A stretch of DNA of 64,000 nt from Clostridiales bacterium (GCA_028724525.1 JAQYCV010000019.1:1-64000); one strand, 5' to 3'. Shown: positions 51,631 to 60,285, counted from the stretch's first letter. Numbers and translations: made by a program. Notes: generated from the sequence alone by a model not told the origin.

Positions 51631-51652
51631 GCCAGCTCAAGTTTGGGCTGGC
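51631..51652 (-). terminator. Hairpin after the HtrA gene
   Basis: GCCAGC pairs with GCTGGC around a 10-base loop, followed on the minus strand by GTTGTCTTTGG. The U-tract is poor, so termination efficiency is uncertain. Confidence 0.5.
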
Positions 51653-51708
51653 TTTGCAAAAAGAGGATTCTATATAAAACGTAATGTGTCTTACTGGATG
51701 AAGAGATA

Positions 51709-53064
51709 TTAAAAATCCTGATTGGTCTCTGTTGGTTCAGTTTCTTCCGCTGCCTTCTGAGGCCCTGCCTCTAAGGTCATGTGGGTGGTTTGTTTGACTC
51801 CTTCGCGGAAGTAGATGAGCTCAACAGTATCGCCAGGGGCCCAATTTTTCTTCATATTTTCAATAGAGCTAACCGAGTCGACTGCCTTGCCATCAATTTC
51901 GACGATGAAGTCGCCAGCCTCCAAGCCAGCCTTATCCGCAGAGGAATTCTCCACCACTTCTACCACAAAGACACCGGGACGGTCAGCCAAGCGGTATTGG
52001 CGAGCAAAGTCTTTATCAAAGCCACGGCCCGCAATTCCCAGCTGGACCCGGGAGACAACCTCGCCGTGCTTCATGAGGTCTTGCAAGATAGGCAGAGCAT
52101 AGTCTGATGGGATGGCAAAAGAAAGGCCTTCAAAACTATCACCAAATCTGCCGCCTGACATTTTAGCGGTATTGATTCCGATCACTTCACCAAAAGAATT
52201 GAAGAGGGCTCCGCCAGAGTTGCCTGCGTTAATAGCGGCATCTGTCTGCAAGACATTGAGTTCGAGGCCATCAATATTAATAGTGCGCTCCAAGGCTGAG
52301 ATAATACCAGCCGTGACGCTACCTTCCAGGGTACCCGAGGGGTTGCCAATAGCCACAGCTAGTTCACCGACTTCGAGCTCAGAGGACTTACCAAAATTAA
52401 CCGCAGGGAAAGTTTCATCCTTGTGGAGCTTAATTTTGATGACCGCTAGGTCAGAGAGCGGGTCAGTGCCAACGACTTCGGCTTCATAAAGCTCCCCGTT
52501 ATCCGTGTGGACTTTGATATTGCTGGCATTTTCCACAACGTGGTTATTGGTCGCAATATAGCCATCTTCTGAGATAAAGAAGCCGGAACCTGCTACAGGC
52601 ATGGGTAATTCAAAATAAAAATTTACAGGAACGGCTTTCTCTGTGGAGATAGCTACGACTGAGGGTTTACCCAGCTTAGCAATTTCCGTGATCGGCAGGG
52701 CTGGACGGCTAGTATCTTCACGGACAGCTGCATGATAGAGAGAAAGCGCTTTATTAGACTCAGGGCTAGCAGGCTCCGCATTGACACTACTAGCTGGCAG
52801 GGCAGACATCCGGCTGGCCAGCTCATTCTCCAGGCCGCGGTTTTGCCACAGTAAGCCTAGGATGGAAACAAGGCCAACCACAATTAAAAAGAGTGCCAAG
52901 ATATGCTTGAGTTGGCCGGGCCGCTTGTGAGAGCCTATGTTCCTAGATTCTGGCCGAGGCTGAGCTTTATAGGTATATACGCCATTTTCTCGCTCTGTCG
53001 CGTAAATATTGGGTTGTGGACTATGGTCCTCAGACGGATAAGCTTGAAAACGATGATTTTCCAT
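51709..53064 (-). CDS. HtrA/DegP-type membrane-anchored serine protease with PDZ domain
   Basis: This 451-residue protein has a cytoplasmic N-terminus of about 50 residues, one TM helix (about 52-70, ILALFLIVVGLVSILGLLW) and an external S1C protease domain. The triad is in TNNHVVENA (His), DPLSDLAVIKI (Asp) and INAGNSGGALFN (Ser). A single PDZ domain follows (ADKAGLEAGDFIVEIDGK). It handles misfolded or excess proteins at the cell surface. It is probably monocistronic. The family name htrA/degP is certain, but which paralogue is not. Confidence 0.93.
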   Translation of the reverse strand: MENHRFQAYPSEDHSPQPNIYATERENGVYTYKAQPRPESRNIGSHKRPGQLKHILALFLIVVGLVSILGLLWQNRGLENELASRMSALPASSVNAEPASPESNKALSLYHAAVREDTSRPALPITEIAKLGKPSVVAISTEKAVPVNFYFELPMPVAGSGFFISEDGYIATNNHVVENASNIKVHTDNGELYEAEVVGTDPLSDLAVIKIKLHKDETFPAVNFGKSSELEVGELAVAIGNPSGTLEGSVTAGIISALERTINIDGLELNVLQTDAAINAGNSGGALFNSFGEVIGINTAKMSGGRFGDSFEGLSFAIPSDYALPILQDLMKHGEVVSRVQLGIAGRGFDKDFARQYRLADRPGVFVVEVVENSSADKAGLEAGDFIVEIDGKAVDSVSSIENMKKNWAPGDTVELIYFREGVKQTTHMTLEAGPQKAAEETEPTETNQDF

Positions 53065-53139
53065 AGAAAATTCTCCTTAGTTTTGAATAAGGTCCTAAGC
53101 GAGCTAAATCTTAGCCGCAGGGTGATTTGAAACAAGGTC

Positions 53140-53145
53140 ATTATA
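53140..53145 (-). promoter_or_regulatory. -10 box of the HtrA gene
   Basis: A consensus TATAAT (minus strand) lies 76 bases before the start. The -35 is weak (TTCTTT region), so the protease gene may need an activator or another sigma factor. Confidence 0.4.
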
Positions 53146-53222
53146 GGTTGAGGCCAAGATAAAAGAAGCACAATAATGCAAAACAATGTGCCAGCTTTGT
53201 GAAGAATTTTGACGTGGAGGAC

Positions 53223-53828
53223 TTAGGAGGTCAGCCGGTCGGGATAAAAGCGCTTCAGGATGAAGCTATCCCAAAGACGCTGGAGCTTCTTCAAGAGAAA
53301 AAAGTAAAGGAGGGGAACGTAGATTGCTAAAATTAAGATCACAATCCCCACGAGCGCTAGCAGGATGGCACCTGCGGCAACTCCAGCCAGGGTAGCGGAT
53401 AAACCGCCTAAGAAGGAAAAGAAACCCGCTAGATTGGCCATGAGATTGTTAGCGAGCTCCCCGATTTGCCGGACCAGGCCACCAGCAGAGTTGCCAGACT
53501 TGGCCCCGGTGAAACTTCTGAGAACAAAACACCAGGATGAAAAGTACATCAAGCCATAGCCCAAAAGGATTAAGACTCTCAGCAGATGAGGGAAGGCATA
53601 ATAGCGGGCTGCGGCAAAGGGTAAAGCAATCAAAAGAACCAGGCTGGTCAGTAAATAAAAGGGAGCCGGCAGAGGGATGAAGCGCTCTAAGGAAGGCAGA
53701 AAGTACAGGGCCAAAACCATGGCCAGAGCTACAAAACCTACCACAAAGTGAAAAGCAGGATGCCGGCGGTCCGCATAATCAGTTTGAGCCCATCGGGGGC
53801 CTAAAAATTCACCTTCCCAAAAGTCCAA
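53223..53828 (-). CDS. Uncharacterised membrane protein
   Basis: This 201-residue protein has about four to five hydrophobic segments: FVVGFVALAMVLALYFL, FYLLTSLVLLIALPFAA, VLILLGYGLMYFSSW, and a last pair near IILALVGIVILILAIYVPLLYFFLL-like sequence (about 155-180). The N-terminus and C-terminus are polar, and a Gly/Ala-rich stretch precedes the last helix. I recognise no family. It starts one base after the preceding gene, so the two form a unit, probably with whiA upstream on the same strand. Confidence 0.6.
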   Translation of the reverse strand: MDFWEGEFLGPRWAQTDYADRRHPAFHFVVGFVALAMVLALYFLPSLERFIPLPAPFYLLTSLVLLIALPFAAARYYAFPHLLRVLILLGYGLMYFSSWCFVLRSFTGAKSGNSAGGLVRQIGELANNLMANLAGFFSFLGGLSATLAGVAAGAILLALVGIVILILAIYVPLLYFFLLKKLQRLWDSFILKRFYPDRLTS

Positions 53829-53829
53829 A

Positions 53830-54252
53830 CTAGTGACCTCCTATGGGGTCAACCAGCTGGTCGGCTGTGTTTTCAATCGACTTAATGAACTGAAGCCAGT
53901 CAGGGTTTTTATCGTCTACGCCACTGGAATTGAGGTTTGGCTCTTTATCCTCTGCCATGCCAAGAGAAAGGCACCAGGAATAGTCCAAATTGGGATCGCA
54001 GGCCGTGAGCTCCGAAGGCCGGGCATCGGCCAAGAGAGGAACTAATTGGCTACGAATAGACTGCACTTGGTCCTCAGCAATATTGCGGGTAAAGTCGTTA
54101 TACCAGCGGTTACTATCCCGCCAAGAGAGAATACGCTTGCCAAAGTCAACCCGAATAACAATTTGGCCTTGACGAAAGCGGTTGACGACCACTTCTACCC
54201 ACTTCACATTTTGTGCTTTTTGCTTTAAATTTTCCCAGGTCTTCCTATCCAT
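53830..54252 (-). CDS. Uncharacterised small soluble protein
   Basis: This 140-residue protein has no signal peptide, membrane helix or known motif. The N-terminal half is basic and strand-rich (KWVEVVVNRFRQGQIVIRVDFG). The middle has RWYNDFTRNIAEDQ, and the C-terminal third is acidic (AEDKEPNLNSSGVDDKNPDW). The ATG at 54252 was preferred over a TTG five codons upstream. It is directly followed by a membrane protein gene (1-base gap), suggesting a linked function. Confidence 0.55.
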   Translation of the reverse strand: MDRKTWENLKQKAQNVKWVEVVVNRFRQGQIVIRVDFGKRILSWRDSNRWYNDFTRNIAEDQVQSIRSQLVPLLADARPSELTACDPNLDYSWCLSLGMAEDKEPNLNSSGVDDKNPDWLQFIKSIENTADQLVDPIGGH

Positions 54253-54315
54253 AGCTTCACTTCTCAAATAATATGGTTCATTTTAGCATGAAGGCGAAAT
54301 CCTGCCTAGCTGGGT

Positions 54316-55233
54316 CTACACCTTCAGATCTGGGTCCAGGCTTTCAGCCAGGTCCAGAAGTTTTTGCATACGGTGATTGACTCCGGACTTGCCTAAAGGA
54401 GGATCTAGGGCTTGTCCTAATTCTGCCAAAGATAGTTCAGGGTACTTGAGCCGCAGTTGTGCCACGTTTTTCAGTTTATCAGGTAATTTGGCATATTCAC
54501 CACAAGCCTTTAAGGAGAGAATGGCCCGTCGCTGTCTGGCGGATGAGTCGGCCAGGCGCTGGGCATTGGCAGAGTCACAATTGACCACGCGGTTCACTTG
54601 ATTGAGCATTTCCTTTTCCACCCGCAGGGCCTCAAAGCTCAAAAGGACTTGATTAGCGCCGCTATAGAGCAGGAAGTCTGAGACAGTCTGACCATCTTTG
54701 GTATATAAGACATAGTAACCCTGGTGGCGGAGCTCCTTAAAATTCAGTTGCAAGTCTTTAAAGACTTGTTGAAAAAAACTTTGTGCTAGGGATCTCTGCA
54801 GGGAAAATTCCAAGTGGTAAAAATCCCGGGGGCTGGCAAGAGAGCCTGCGGCCAGAAATAAGCTCGCTAAGATAACAACGACATTATTACGTCTCTCGTC
54901 CTGGCCAAGATTGGCAGAAAGATAGACTTGACCTGTCTGGGCAAATTGTTCAAGTTCTGCCCTCAGGCGGCGAGCTGTCGCCAAGTCGTCTAGGTAGAGA
55001 GATGACCTGGTTTTACTCAGATTGACCTCTACCTGAATATGGTAAACCTGGTCTAAGGCTTGGGCTAAATAGTTTATAAAATCCTGGTTCTGACTGGAAA
55101 AATAGACCTCCCGCCCCTGTATGCGAAAGGCAGCCAGAAGCGACACCAAGAGGGGTAGAGCCTCATGGGCGTTTTGTTTTTGAATAAGGGTAAAAAATTC
55201 CTGACGTAGCTGCTGAGAAAATGAAGATTGCAC
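54316..55233 (-). CDS. whiA: DNA-binding protein WhiA
   Basis: This 305-residue protein has an N-terminal LAGLIDADG-derived region and a C-terminal helix-turn-helix domain (LRLKYPELSLAELGQALDPPLGKSGVNHRMQKL). WhiA is found across Gram-positive bacteria; it controls sporulation genes in Streptomyces and affects cell division and chromosome segregation in Bacillus. The start is GTG after GGGGAG. It lies 18 bases after rapZ, but yvcK, which normally sits between the two, is missing. Confidence 0.93.
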   Translation of the reverse strand: MQSSFSQQLRQEFFTLIQKQNAHEALPLLVSLLAAFRIQGREVYFSSQNQDFINYLAQALDQVYHIQVEVNLSKTRSSLYLDDLATARRLRAELEQFAQTGQVYLSANLGQDERRNNVVVILASLFLAAGSLASPRDFYHLEFSLQRSLAQSFFQQVFKDLQLNFKELRHQGYYVLYTKDGQTVSDFLLYSGANQVLLSFEALRVEKEMLNQVNRVVNCDSANAQRLADSSARQRRAILSLKACGEYAKLPDKLKNVAQLRLKYPELSLAELGQALDPPLGKSGVNHRMQKLLDLAESLDPDLKV

Positions 55234-55251
55234 AGTGGGCTCCCCTAGCGT

Positions 55252-56130
55252 TTAGATCCCACCCGTCGCCTGTTTGTGAATATCACGGTGTTCCACAAAC
55301 ACGGGATAGGCAGAATTGGCAAGCCGATCTTTGAAGGCCTCAACAAAAGCCACAGACCGATGATGGCCACCAGTACAGCCGAAGGCGATATTGAGCCGCA
55401 TCCGGCCTTCCCGTTTAAAGAAGGGCAAGATGAGACGAAGATTTTCTAGTTGGCGGTCGAGAAAATCTTGGCTTTCGGGAAAGGAAAAAATATAGTCAGA
55501 GACGGCCTGGTCCAGGCCTGTGAGAGGCTTCAATTCCGGTATATAGAAGGGATTGGCAATAAAGCGGACATCGCAGACTATATCCGCATCAGAGGGCAGG
55601 CCATATTTGTAGCCAAAAGACTCCAAATAAAGGGAGATAAAGTCTTCTTGGCCTGGCTGAAAGCTGTGTATGAGCTGGTCTCTGAGGTCAAGACCAGACA
55701 GTAGGCTGGTATCTATAATATCTGTGGCCATTTCTCTCAGGGGAGCCATCAACTCTCTTTCCCGGCTGAGGGCAGAAGTCAAGTTAGATGATTGGGCCAG
55801 AGGATGGTTGCGCCGGGTTTGCTTATAGCGGGAAAGGAGGATTTCTGGCTGAGCCTCCAAATAAAGCAGGCGGATCTGCGGATATTGGTGTAAGATACTG
55901 GCTATTTTCGGAGACAATTCATCACTCAAAAGCAAGGAGCGGGCATCACTAATTAAGCAAAAGCGCTGCTTGTCTCTCTCCTCATAGTGAGACTCAGATA
56001 AGGAATTGACAAAAAGTTCTAGGAGCGAAGGAGGCACATTATCAATACAAAAATATCCTAGGTCTTCCAGGTATTTTGCTGCCGTTGATTTGCCCGAACC
56101 CGATAGGCCGGTGACAATTAAGATCTCCAC
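55252..56130 (-). CDS. rapZ: RNase adapter / nucleotide-binding protein RapZ (YvcJ)
   Basis: This 292-residue protein has the P-loop GLSGSGKSTAAKYLEDLGYFCIDNVP at the N-terminus and the C-terminal GCTGGHHRSVAFVE motif that marks the family. In enterobacteria RapZ controls glucosamine-6-phosphate synthase through small RNAs and RNase E. In Bacillus YvcJ binds and hydrolyses GTP, and its role is less clear. The gene is part of the hprK-murB-rapZ-whiA row, linking it to carbon and cell-wall control. Confidence 0.95.
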   Translation of the reverse strand: MEILIVTGLSGSGKSTAAKYLEDLGYFCIDNVPPSLLELFVNSLSESHYEERDKQRFCLISDARSLLLSDELSPKIASILHQYPQIRLLYLEAQPEILLSRYKQTRRNHPLAQSSNLTSALSRERELMAPLREMATDIIDTSLLSGLDLRDQLIHSFQPGQEDFISLYLESFGYKYGLPSDADIVCDVRFIANPFYIPELKPLTGLDQAVSDYIFSFPESQDFLDRQLENLRLILPFFKREGRMRLNIAFGCTGGHHRSVAFVEAFKDRLANSAYPVFVEHRDIHKQATGGI

Positions 56131-56158
56131 AATTCCCCTCCTCTCTTCCTTGGCAAGT

Positions 56159-57088
56159 CTATGACCAGTCTCCCAGAAAACGGACCTCTGGCTCTAAGCT
56201 AAAGCCAGTCTGGCGTTTGACTTCTGCCTGGACATGGGCAAAAACTTGTCGTAAATCTTGGGCCGTAGCGCCACCATAATTCACAATAAAGCCGGCATGC
56301 TTGGCTGAAACCCCACAGGAGCCATGACGCCAACCCTTGAGTCCCGCTGTTTCAATCAGGCGGGAGGCATAGGCGCCCTGGGGCCTCTTGAAGGAGGAAC
56401 CTGCGCTAGCAAGCTCTAAAGGTTGAGACTTGCGGCGTCGGGCTTGAAAATCCGCCATTTTGGCATATATCTCCTGTGGAGATGCAGGCTTGAGCAACAG
56501 ACTAACTTGCGAAATAAGGCCAGGGTGGTCACTAAAATAGGAATGCCGATAGGCAAAATCTAGGTCCGCATGGCTCAGGGTCTGGACTTGTAACTGGTCA
56601 TCAATATAAGTCACCTGGGTCACCAGATCTCCCAGAGTATAATCGTAGGCTCCCGCATTCATCATCACTGCTCCGCCCAGCGAGCCAGGTATACCCACAA
56701 GGCCCTCTACACCAGACAAACCCTGGCGGGCACAGAAAGCAGCCAGCTGATAGAGGGGGCAACCCGCTTGGCAGGTAAGCACTGAGTTTTGCAAGTCCAA
56801 CTTGCTGTAAGCAGAAGCTAAAATCACCACTAATCCCCGGATACCTCTATCTGAGACTAAGACATTCGATCCCCGGCCCAAAATGGTAACCGGCAGGTCA
56901 AAATCCCGGGCGACCTGTAAGCAAGCTAAAATAGCCTCTTGGCTGTGGGGCCAGGCTACTAAATCTCCTGGTCCGCCCGCCTTAAAGCTAAGGGCCTGGC
57001 TGAGAGGATAATGACAGGCAAAGCGCAAATGAGCGATCTCTGCCAAAGCTTGGCTGGCAGACTCCAGCTGGGCAGGCAAATTAGGCAA
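56159..57088 (-). CDS. murB: UDP-N-acetylenolpyruvoylglucosamine reductase
   Basis: This 309-residue flavoenzyme completes UDP-N-acetylmuramic acid. The FAD-binding region is seen in FKAGGPGDLVAW, GRGSNVLVSDRGIRGLVV and GVEGLVGIPGSLGGAVMMNAGAY. The catalytic region is AGSSFKRPQGAYASRLIETAGLKGWRHG, with SAKHAGFIVN following; this is the shorter type common in Gram-positives. The start overlaps the end of hprK by 8 bases, so the two are translationally coupled. Confidence 0.95.
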   Translation of the reverse strand: MPNLPAQLESASQALAEIAHLRFACHYPLSQALSFKAGGPGDLVAWPHSQEAILACLQVARDFDLPVTILGRGSNVLVSDRGIRGLVVILASAYSKLDLQNSVLTCQAGCPLYQLAAFCARQGLSGVEGLVGIPGSLGGAVMMNAGAYDYTLGDLVTQVTYIDDQLQVQTLSHADLDFAYRHSYFSDHPGLISQVSLLLKPASPQEIYAKMADFQARRRKSQPLELASAGSSFKRPQGAYASRLIETAGLKGWRHGSCGVSAKHAGFIVNYGGATAQDLRQVFAHVQAEVKRQTGFSLEPEVRFLGDWS

Positions 57089-58025
57089 GACTATCGCCCT
57101 CCTTCATGACGTTCGATTGGCCAAAGACTCTCTCTGCTAAGGCCTTGGCCGCATCATAGCCCATGGTCTTTTGCCGGAAGTTTATGGCGGCAGCTTCTAC
57201 TATAACAGCCAAATTACGGCCAGGACGGACAGGAATCGTAATAGAAGGCACTTGGATACCCAGGATCTCCGTGTATTCATCCTGGAGACCAAAGCGCTCA
57301 TAGTTTTTACTTTCGTCCCAATACTCCAACTTTAAGATGAAATCAATATTGTCTTGGTATTTAACAGAGGAGACCCCATACAACTCTTTAATATCCAGAA
57401 TGCCTACACCCCGGATTTCAATGAGATAGCGAATGATATCTGGGGCCCGTCCCAGGAGCGTAGTATCTGAAACGCGGCGGATTTCTACCAAGTCATCTGC
57501 AATCAAACGATGACCACGCTTGATGATTTCCAAGGCAGTCTCGGACTTGCCAACCCCGGACTCACCCAATAGCAAGACACCTTCGCCGTAGACCTCCACC
57601 AGGACTCCATGCATAGAAAGACGGTCTGCCAGTTCCACGTTCAGATATTTAATTAAGGAAGAGGAAAAGGACCCTGTCGCTTCATCCGTACCCAGGATCG
57701 CTACACCAAAATTTCGTGCGGCCACTTCCATTTCTTTCATGGGCTTGTAGCCTCTAGCCAGGATGAGGCAGGGAATGCCCGTGGCAAAAAGAGTATTTAA
57801 GCGGGCTTGCCTTTGGCTAGGCTGGAGGCGTTCCAAGTAGGCAAATTCCATGTTGCCCAAGACCTGGATGCGGTCCGGGCCAAAATGCATGTAGTTACCT
57901 GCCAGTTGCAGGCCGGGACGAATCACATCGGGGACAAAAATATTCACTTGGGGAATGTTTTCTGCTCCCTGAAAGCATTGCAATTTAAAGGTTTCAACAA
58001 CTTTACTTAATGGGGTTTGGTTCAC
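57081..58025 (-). CDS. hprK: HPr kinase/phosphorylase
   Basis: This 314-residue enzyme phosphorylates HPr on Ser46 when glycolytic intermediates are abundant and removes the phosphate when they are not, setting carbon catabolite control in Bacillota. It has the P-loop GESGVGKSETALEIIKRGH followed by LIADDLVEI, and the signature EIRGVGILDIKELYGVSSV. The start is GTG after AGGAGG. It heads the hprK-murB-rapZ-whiA unit. A large dyad overlaps its promoter region. Confidence 0.96.
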   Translation of the reverse strand: MNQTPLSKVVETFKLQCFQGAENIPQVNIFVPDVIRPGLQLAGNYMHFGPDRIQVLGNMEFAYLERLQPSQRQARLNTLFATGIPCLILARGYKPMKEMEVAARNFGVAILGTDEATGSFSSSLIKYLNVELADRLSMHGVLVEVYGEGVLLLGESGVGKSETALEIIKRGHRLIADDLVEIRRVSDTTLLGRAPDIIRYLIEIRGVGILDIKELYGVSSVKYQDNIDFILKLEYWDESKNYERFGLQDEYTEILGIQVPSITIPVRPGRNLAVIVEAAAINFRQKTMGYDAAKALAERVFGQSNVMKEGDSLA

Positions 58026-58083
58026 ACTTGCCTCCTAAGCCCTCTAAACAGGCTAAGTTGAAGTCACATCCATAGATAGAAGG

Positions 58084-58118
58084 ATTATAACACGGCCAGC
58101 TTTCTCCAAGCCGGCCGT
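58084..58118 (-). promoter_or_regulatory. hprK -10 box with an adjoining 27-bp dyad (candidate operator)
   Basis: On the minus strand TATAAT (58089-58084) is immediately preceded by a dyad at 58118-58092: ACGGCCGGCTT and AAGCTGGCCGT around a 5-base centre, with one mismatch. The dyad fills the space where the -35 and spacer should be, and no good -35 is present. It has no U-tract on either side, so a DNA-binding site is more likely than a terminator. It lies between the divergent hprK and mntP promoters. Confidence 0.5.
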
Positions 58119-58148
58119 CTCTCTGACCAAGTGCTTTGGCAGAAAATC

Positions 58149-58176
58149 TTTCAGCCTAAGCTCCAGCATGTATAAT
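58149..58176 (+). promoter_or_regulatory. Promoter of mntP
   Basis: TATAAT at 58171-58176 is preceded at 16 bases by TTTCAG, a weak -35. The start codon is 36 bases further on. No manganese riboswitch (yybP-ykoY) is visible in the leader. Confidence 0.5.
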
Positions 58177-58211
58177 TTGAAAGACAAGAGTTAGCTATAG
58201 GAGATTTGAGA

Positions 58212-58799
58212 TTGAGCCTTTTAGAGATTATCTTAATTGCCATTGGTTTGAGCACGGATGCCTTTGCGGTAGCCATCTGCAGAGGTTTATCTGTGCACAG
58301 GGTCCGACCTCGGCACTATTTAATCACTGGCCTCTGGTTTGGTGGCTTCCAAGCCCTTATGCCCCTGTTAGGATTTATCCTCGGCCGCGGACTCGAAAGT
58401 TATATTAAAGCGATCGACCATTGGATCGCCTTCGGTCTCTTAAGTCTTATTGGTCTCAATATGTTGCGGGAGTCCCGGCATGCCAGTTGCGACCTGCCAG
58501 TAGATAGAGATAATGAGCGACAGGCCTTCTCGCCTGCCGCCATGTTGCCACTCGCCCTGGCAACATCTATTGATGCTTTAGCGATTGGCGTGGGGCTAGG
58601 CCTCTTGGATCAAATTGATATTGGCTTTACCTGTGCGACCATTGGCCTGATTACTTTTTTATTCTCTGGTCTTGGCTTGGGCCTAGGCAGAATATTAGGC
58701 GAAAAATTCCAGCAAAAAGCACAGATCGTAGGCGGCCTTGTATTAATTGGACTAGGTGTAAAGATTCTTCTGGAACATTTAGCTATAATTAGATTTTGA
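58212..58799 (+). CDS. mntP: Manganese efflux pump MntP
   Basis: This 195-residue protein has six membrane helices in two related halves. The conserved acidic helices are GLSTDAFAVAICRGL in the first half and ATSIDALAIGVGLGL in the second, both with the Asp needed for manganese export. The start is TTG at 58212, eight bases after AGGAG; an earlier TTG lies only two bases from that site. It overlaps or abuts the frame of the next gene, so the pair may be co-transcribed. Confidence 0.92.
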   Translation: MSLLEIILIAIGLSTDAFAVAICRGLSVHRVRPRHYLITGLWFGGFQALMPLLGFILGRGLESYIKAIDHWIAFGLLSLIGLNMLRESRHASCDLPVDRDNERQAFSPAAMLPLALATSIDALAIGVGLGLLDQIDIGFTCATIGLITFLFSGLGLGLGRILGEKFQQKAQIVGGLVLIGLGVKILLEHLAIIRF

Positions 58800-58831
58800 A
58801 GCCAGCTAGCAGCGAGCCGAGGTCAAAGACA

Positions 58832-60007
58832 ATGTCAGAAAAATTAGACCATATGAACAAACATACAAGCTTATCAAAAGCTAAGGACCCTAAAGCCCTC
58901 TACAGGCGGATTCTCGTGCGGACCATTATAGCTGCCCTAGTCTGTCTGGTGGTTTACTATATTGTCGTACCAGGCCTGCATATTTTTTCTCCCCTGATTT
59001 GGGCAGCCCTGCTCGCCACCCTCCTCTCCCCGCTCTTAAACAAGATTTACCAGTACAGTAAAATTCCCCGGGGCATCTTGAGTTTTATCATGGTCTTTCT
59101 CATCATCGCCTTACTAGTAGTACCCTCTTATTTTTTGGTCAAGGTGGCTTTAGACCAGGTGAGAGACTTTGCCGGCGCCCTGCAGAGGACCAGTCTCTTT
59201 GATCTAGGCGATCCTGAGACCATTGAGAAAATTCAAAGCTGGATAGAGGACTTGCCGGATCCGGCTGCAGGCTATGTCCAAGACCTCTTGAACAATTTAC
59301 AACGTGGCATGCAAAGTTCAGCCAACCGCATGCTCAATCTTTCGGTGACCTTTGGCCGGAGGATTATTTCTCAAGCTACCTCTATCGGCCTCTGGCTATT
59401 TACCTTTTTCATGTCCATCTTCTTTATCCTTTTGGATTATGAGAAAATCTACCAGGCGATTAGTAAAAAATTGACTCGGCCTACCCGCAAGACCTTAGAG
59501 ATAGTCAAAAGCACGGGCGTCGTAGCGGTAGGTAAATATGTACGCGGGCTCTTTTATTTAGCCGTCTTCTGTACGGTTTACATGCTGATTGCCTTTAGCA
59601 TTTATGGCTATCCCTACGCGATCCTTCTCTCTCTCTGTATGGGCGTTTTGGACATCTTGCCCATTGTTGGCTCCTTGACCATTTTAGTGCCCTGGTGTGC
59701 TTTAGAATTTCTGATTGGCGATTTCCACTTTGCCAGTTTTCTTTTAATCACCATCTGTATCTACACCGTTTTGCGCAAGATGGTCGAACCCAAACTGATG
59801 GGAACTGCAACCGGATTACACCCCCTCTTCACCCTGATCTTGTTTTATGTCACCCTGCGCTATATGGGGGTTTGGGCCGCCATTCTTGCACCCATCCTGG
59901 CCATGATGCTCATCTCTATTTACCAAGCCGGCCTATTTGATGAATGGCTACTTGACCTCTATGAGTTTAGGTCCCGCCTGCGGGTCCTCTTGCGTCGGAA
60001 GGGATAA
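58832..60007 (+). CDS. AI-2E family transporter
   Basis: This 391-residue membrane protein has a pair of N-terminal helices, an amphipathic region (DLGDPETIEKIQSWIEDLPDP) and a C-terminal bundle. The bundle contains the family's LLSLCMGVLDILPIVG-type stretch and LRKMVEPKLMGTATGLHPL. Members were first linked to autoinducer-2 export; others act as Na+/H+ antiporters, so the substrate is open. The ATG at 58832 follows GAGGT at 9 bases; earlier in-frame starts lie inside or next to the mntP stop. Confidence 0.88.
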   Translation: MSEKLDHMNKHTSLSKAKDPKALYRRILVRTIIAALVCLVVYYIVVPGLHIFSPLIWAALLATLLSPLLNKIYQYSKIPRGILSFIMVFLIIALLVVPSYFLVKVALDQVRDFAGALQRTSLFDLGDPETIEKIQSWIEDLPDPAAGYVQDLLNNLQRGMQSSANRMLNLSVTFGRRIISQATSIGLWLFTFFMSIFFILLDYEKIYQAISKKLTRPTRKTLEIVKSTGVVAVGKYVRGLFYLAVFCTVYMLIAFSIYGYPYAILLSLCMGVLDILPIVGSLTILVPWCALEFLIGDFHFASFLLITICIYTVLRKMVEPKLMGTATGLHPLFTLILFYVTLRYMGVWAAILAPILAMMLISIYQAGLFDEWLLDLYEFRSRLRVLLRRKG

Positions 60008-60018
60008 GGTACTTGACG

Positions 60019-60285
60019 ATGACTATGATTTCTGCACCCTGCATCAACTGCAAGCACTGCCTTCCCGCATGTCCCAAATGCTTAGATATACCTGCCATCT
60101 TAGAGGTCTATAACGAATTAGCCATGCAGCCTGGCCAATGGGGCATGCCCAGCGCCTTTGCTGATTGGGAAGACCACAAGCTACCAGCAGCCTGTATCGC
60201 CTGCCACCGCTGCGAGCGCCAATGCCCACAAGACATAAAAATAGCGGAAATAATGGCTAGATTCACCGCGAAGATGGAAATCTAA
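60019..60285 (+). CDS. Small two-cluster ferredoxin-like protein (resembles the C-terminal domain of iron-sulfur aldo/keto reductases)
   Basis: This 88-residue protein has two cysteine sets: PCINCKHCLPACPKCLDIPAI near the N-terminus and ACIACHRCERQCPQDIKIAEIM near the C-terminus, enough for two [4Fe-4S] clusters. The spacing and the CPQDIKI ending match the C-terminal domain of a family of aldo/keto reductases, but the TIM barrel is absent here. Either it is a stand-alone ferredoxin or a remnant of such a reductase. It sits 11 bases after the AI-2E gene. The ATG at 60019 is 9 bases from AAGG. Confidence 0.7.
   Translation: MTMISAPCINCKHCLPACPKCLDIPAILEVYNELAMQPGQWGMPSAFADWEDHKLPAACIACHRCERQCPQDIKIAEIMARFTAKMEI

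Noticed and set aside
58119-58211. A manganese riboswitch (yybP-ykoY) ahead of mntP
   Set aside because: None of the conserved blocks of that riboswitch are visible, and the leader after the predicted promoter is only about 30 bases.
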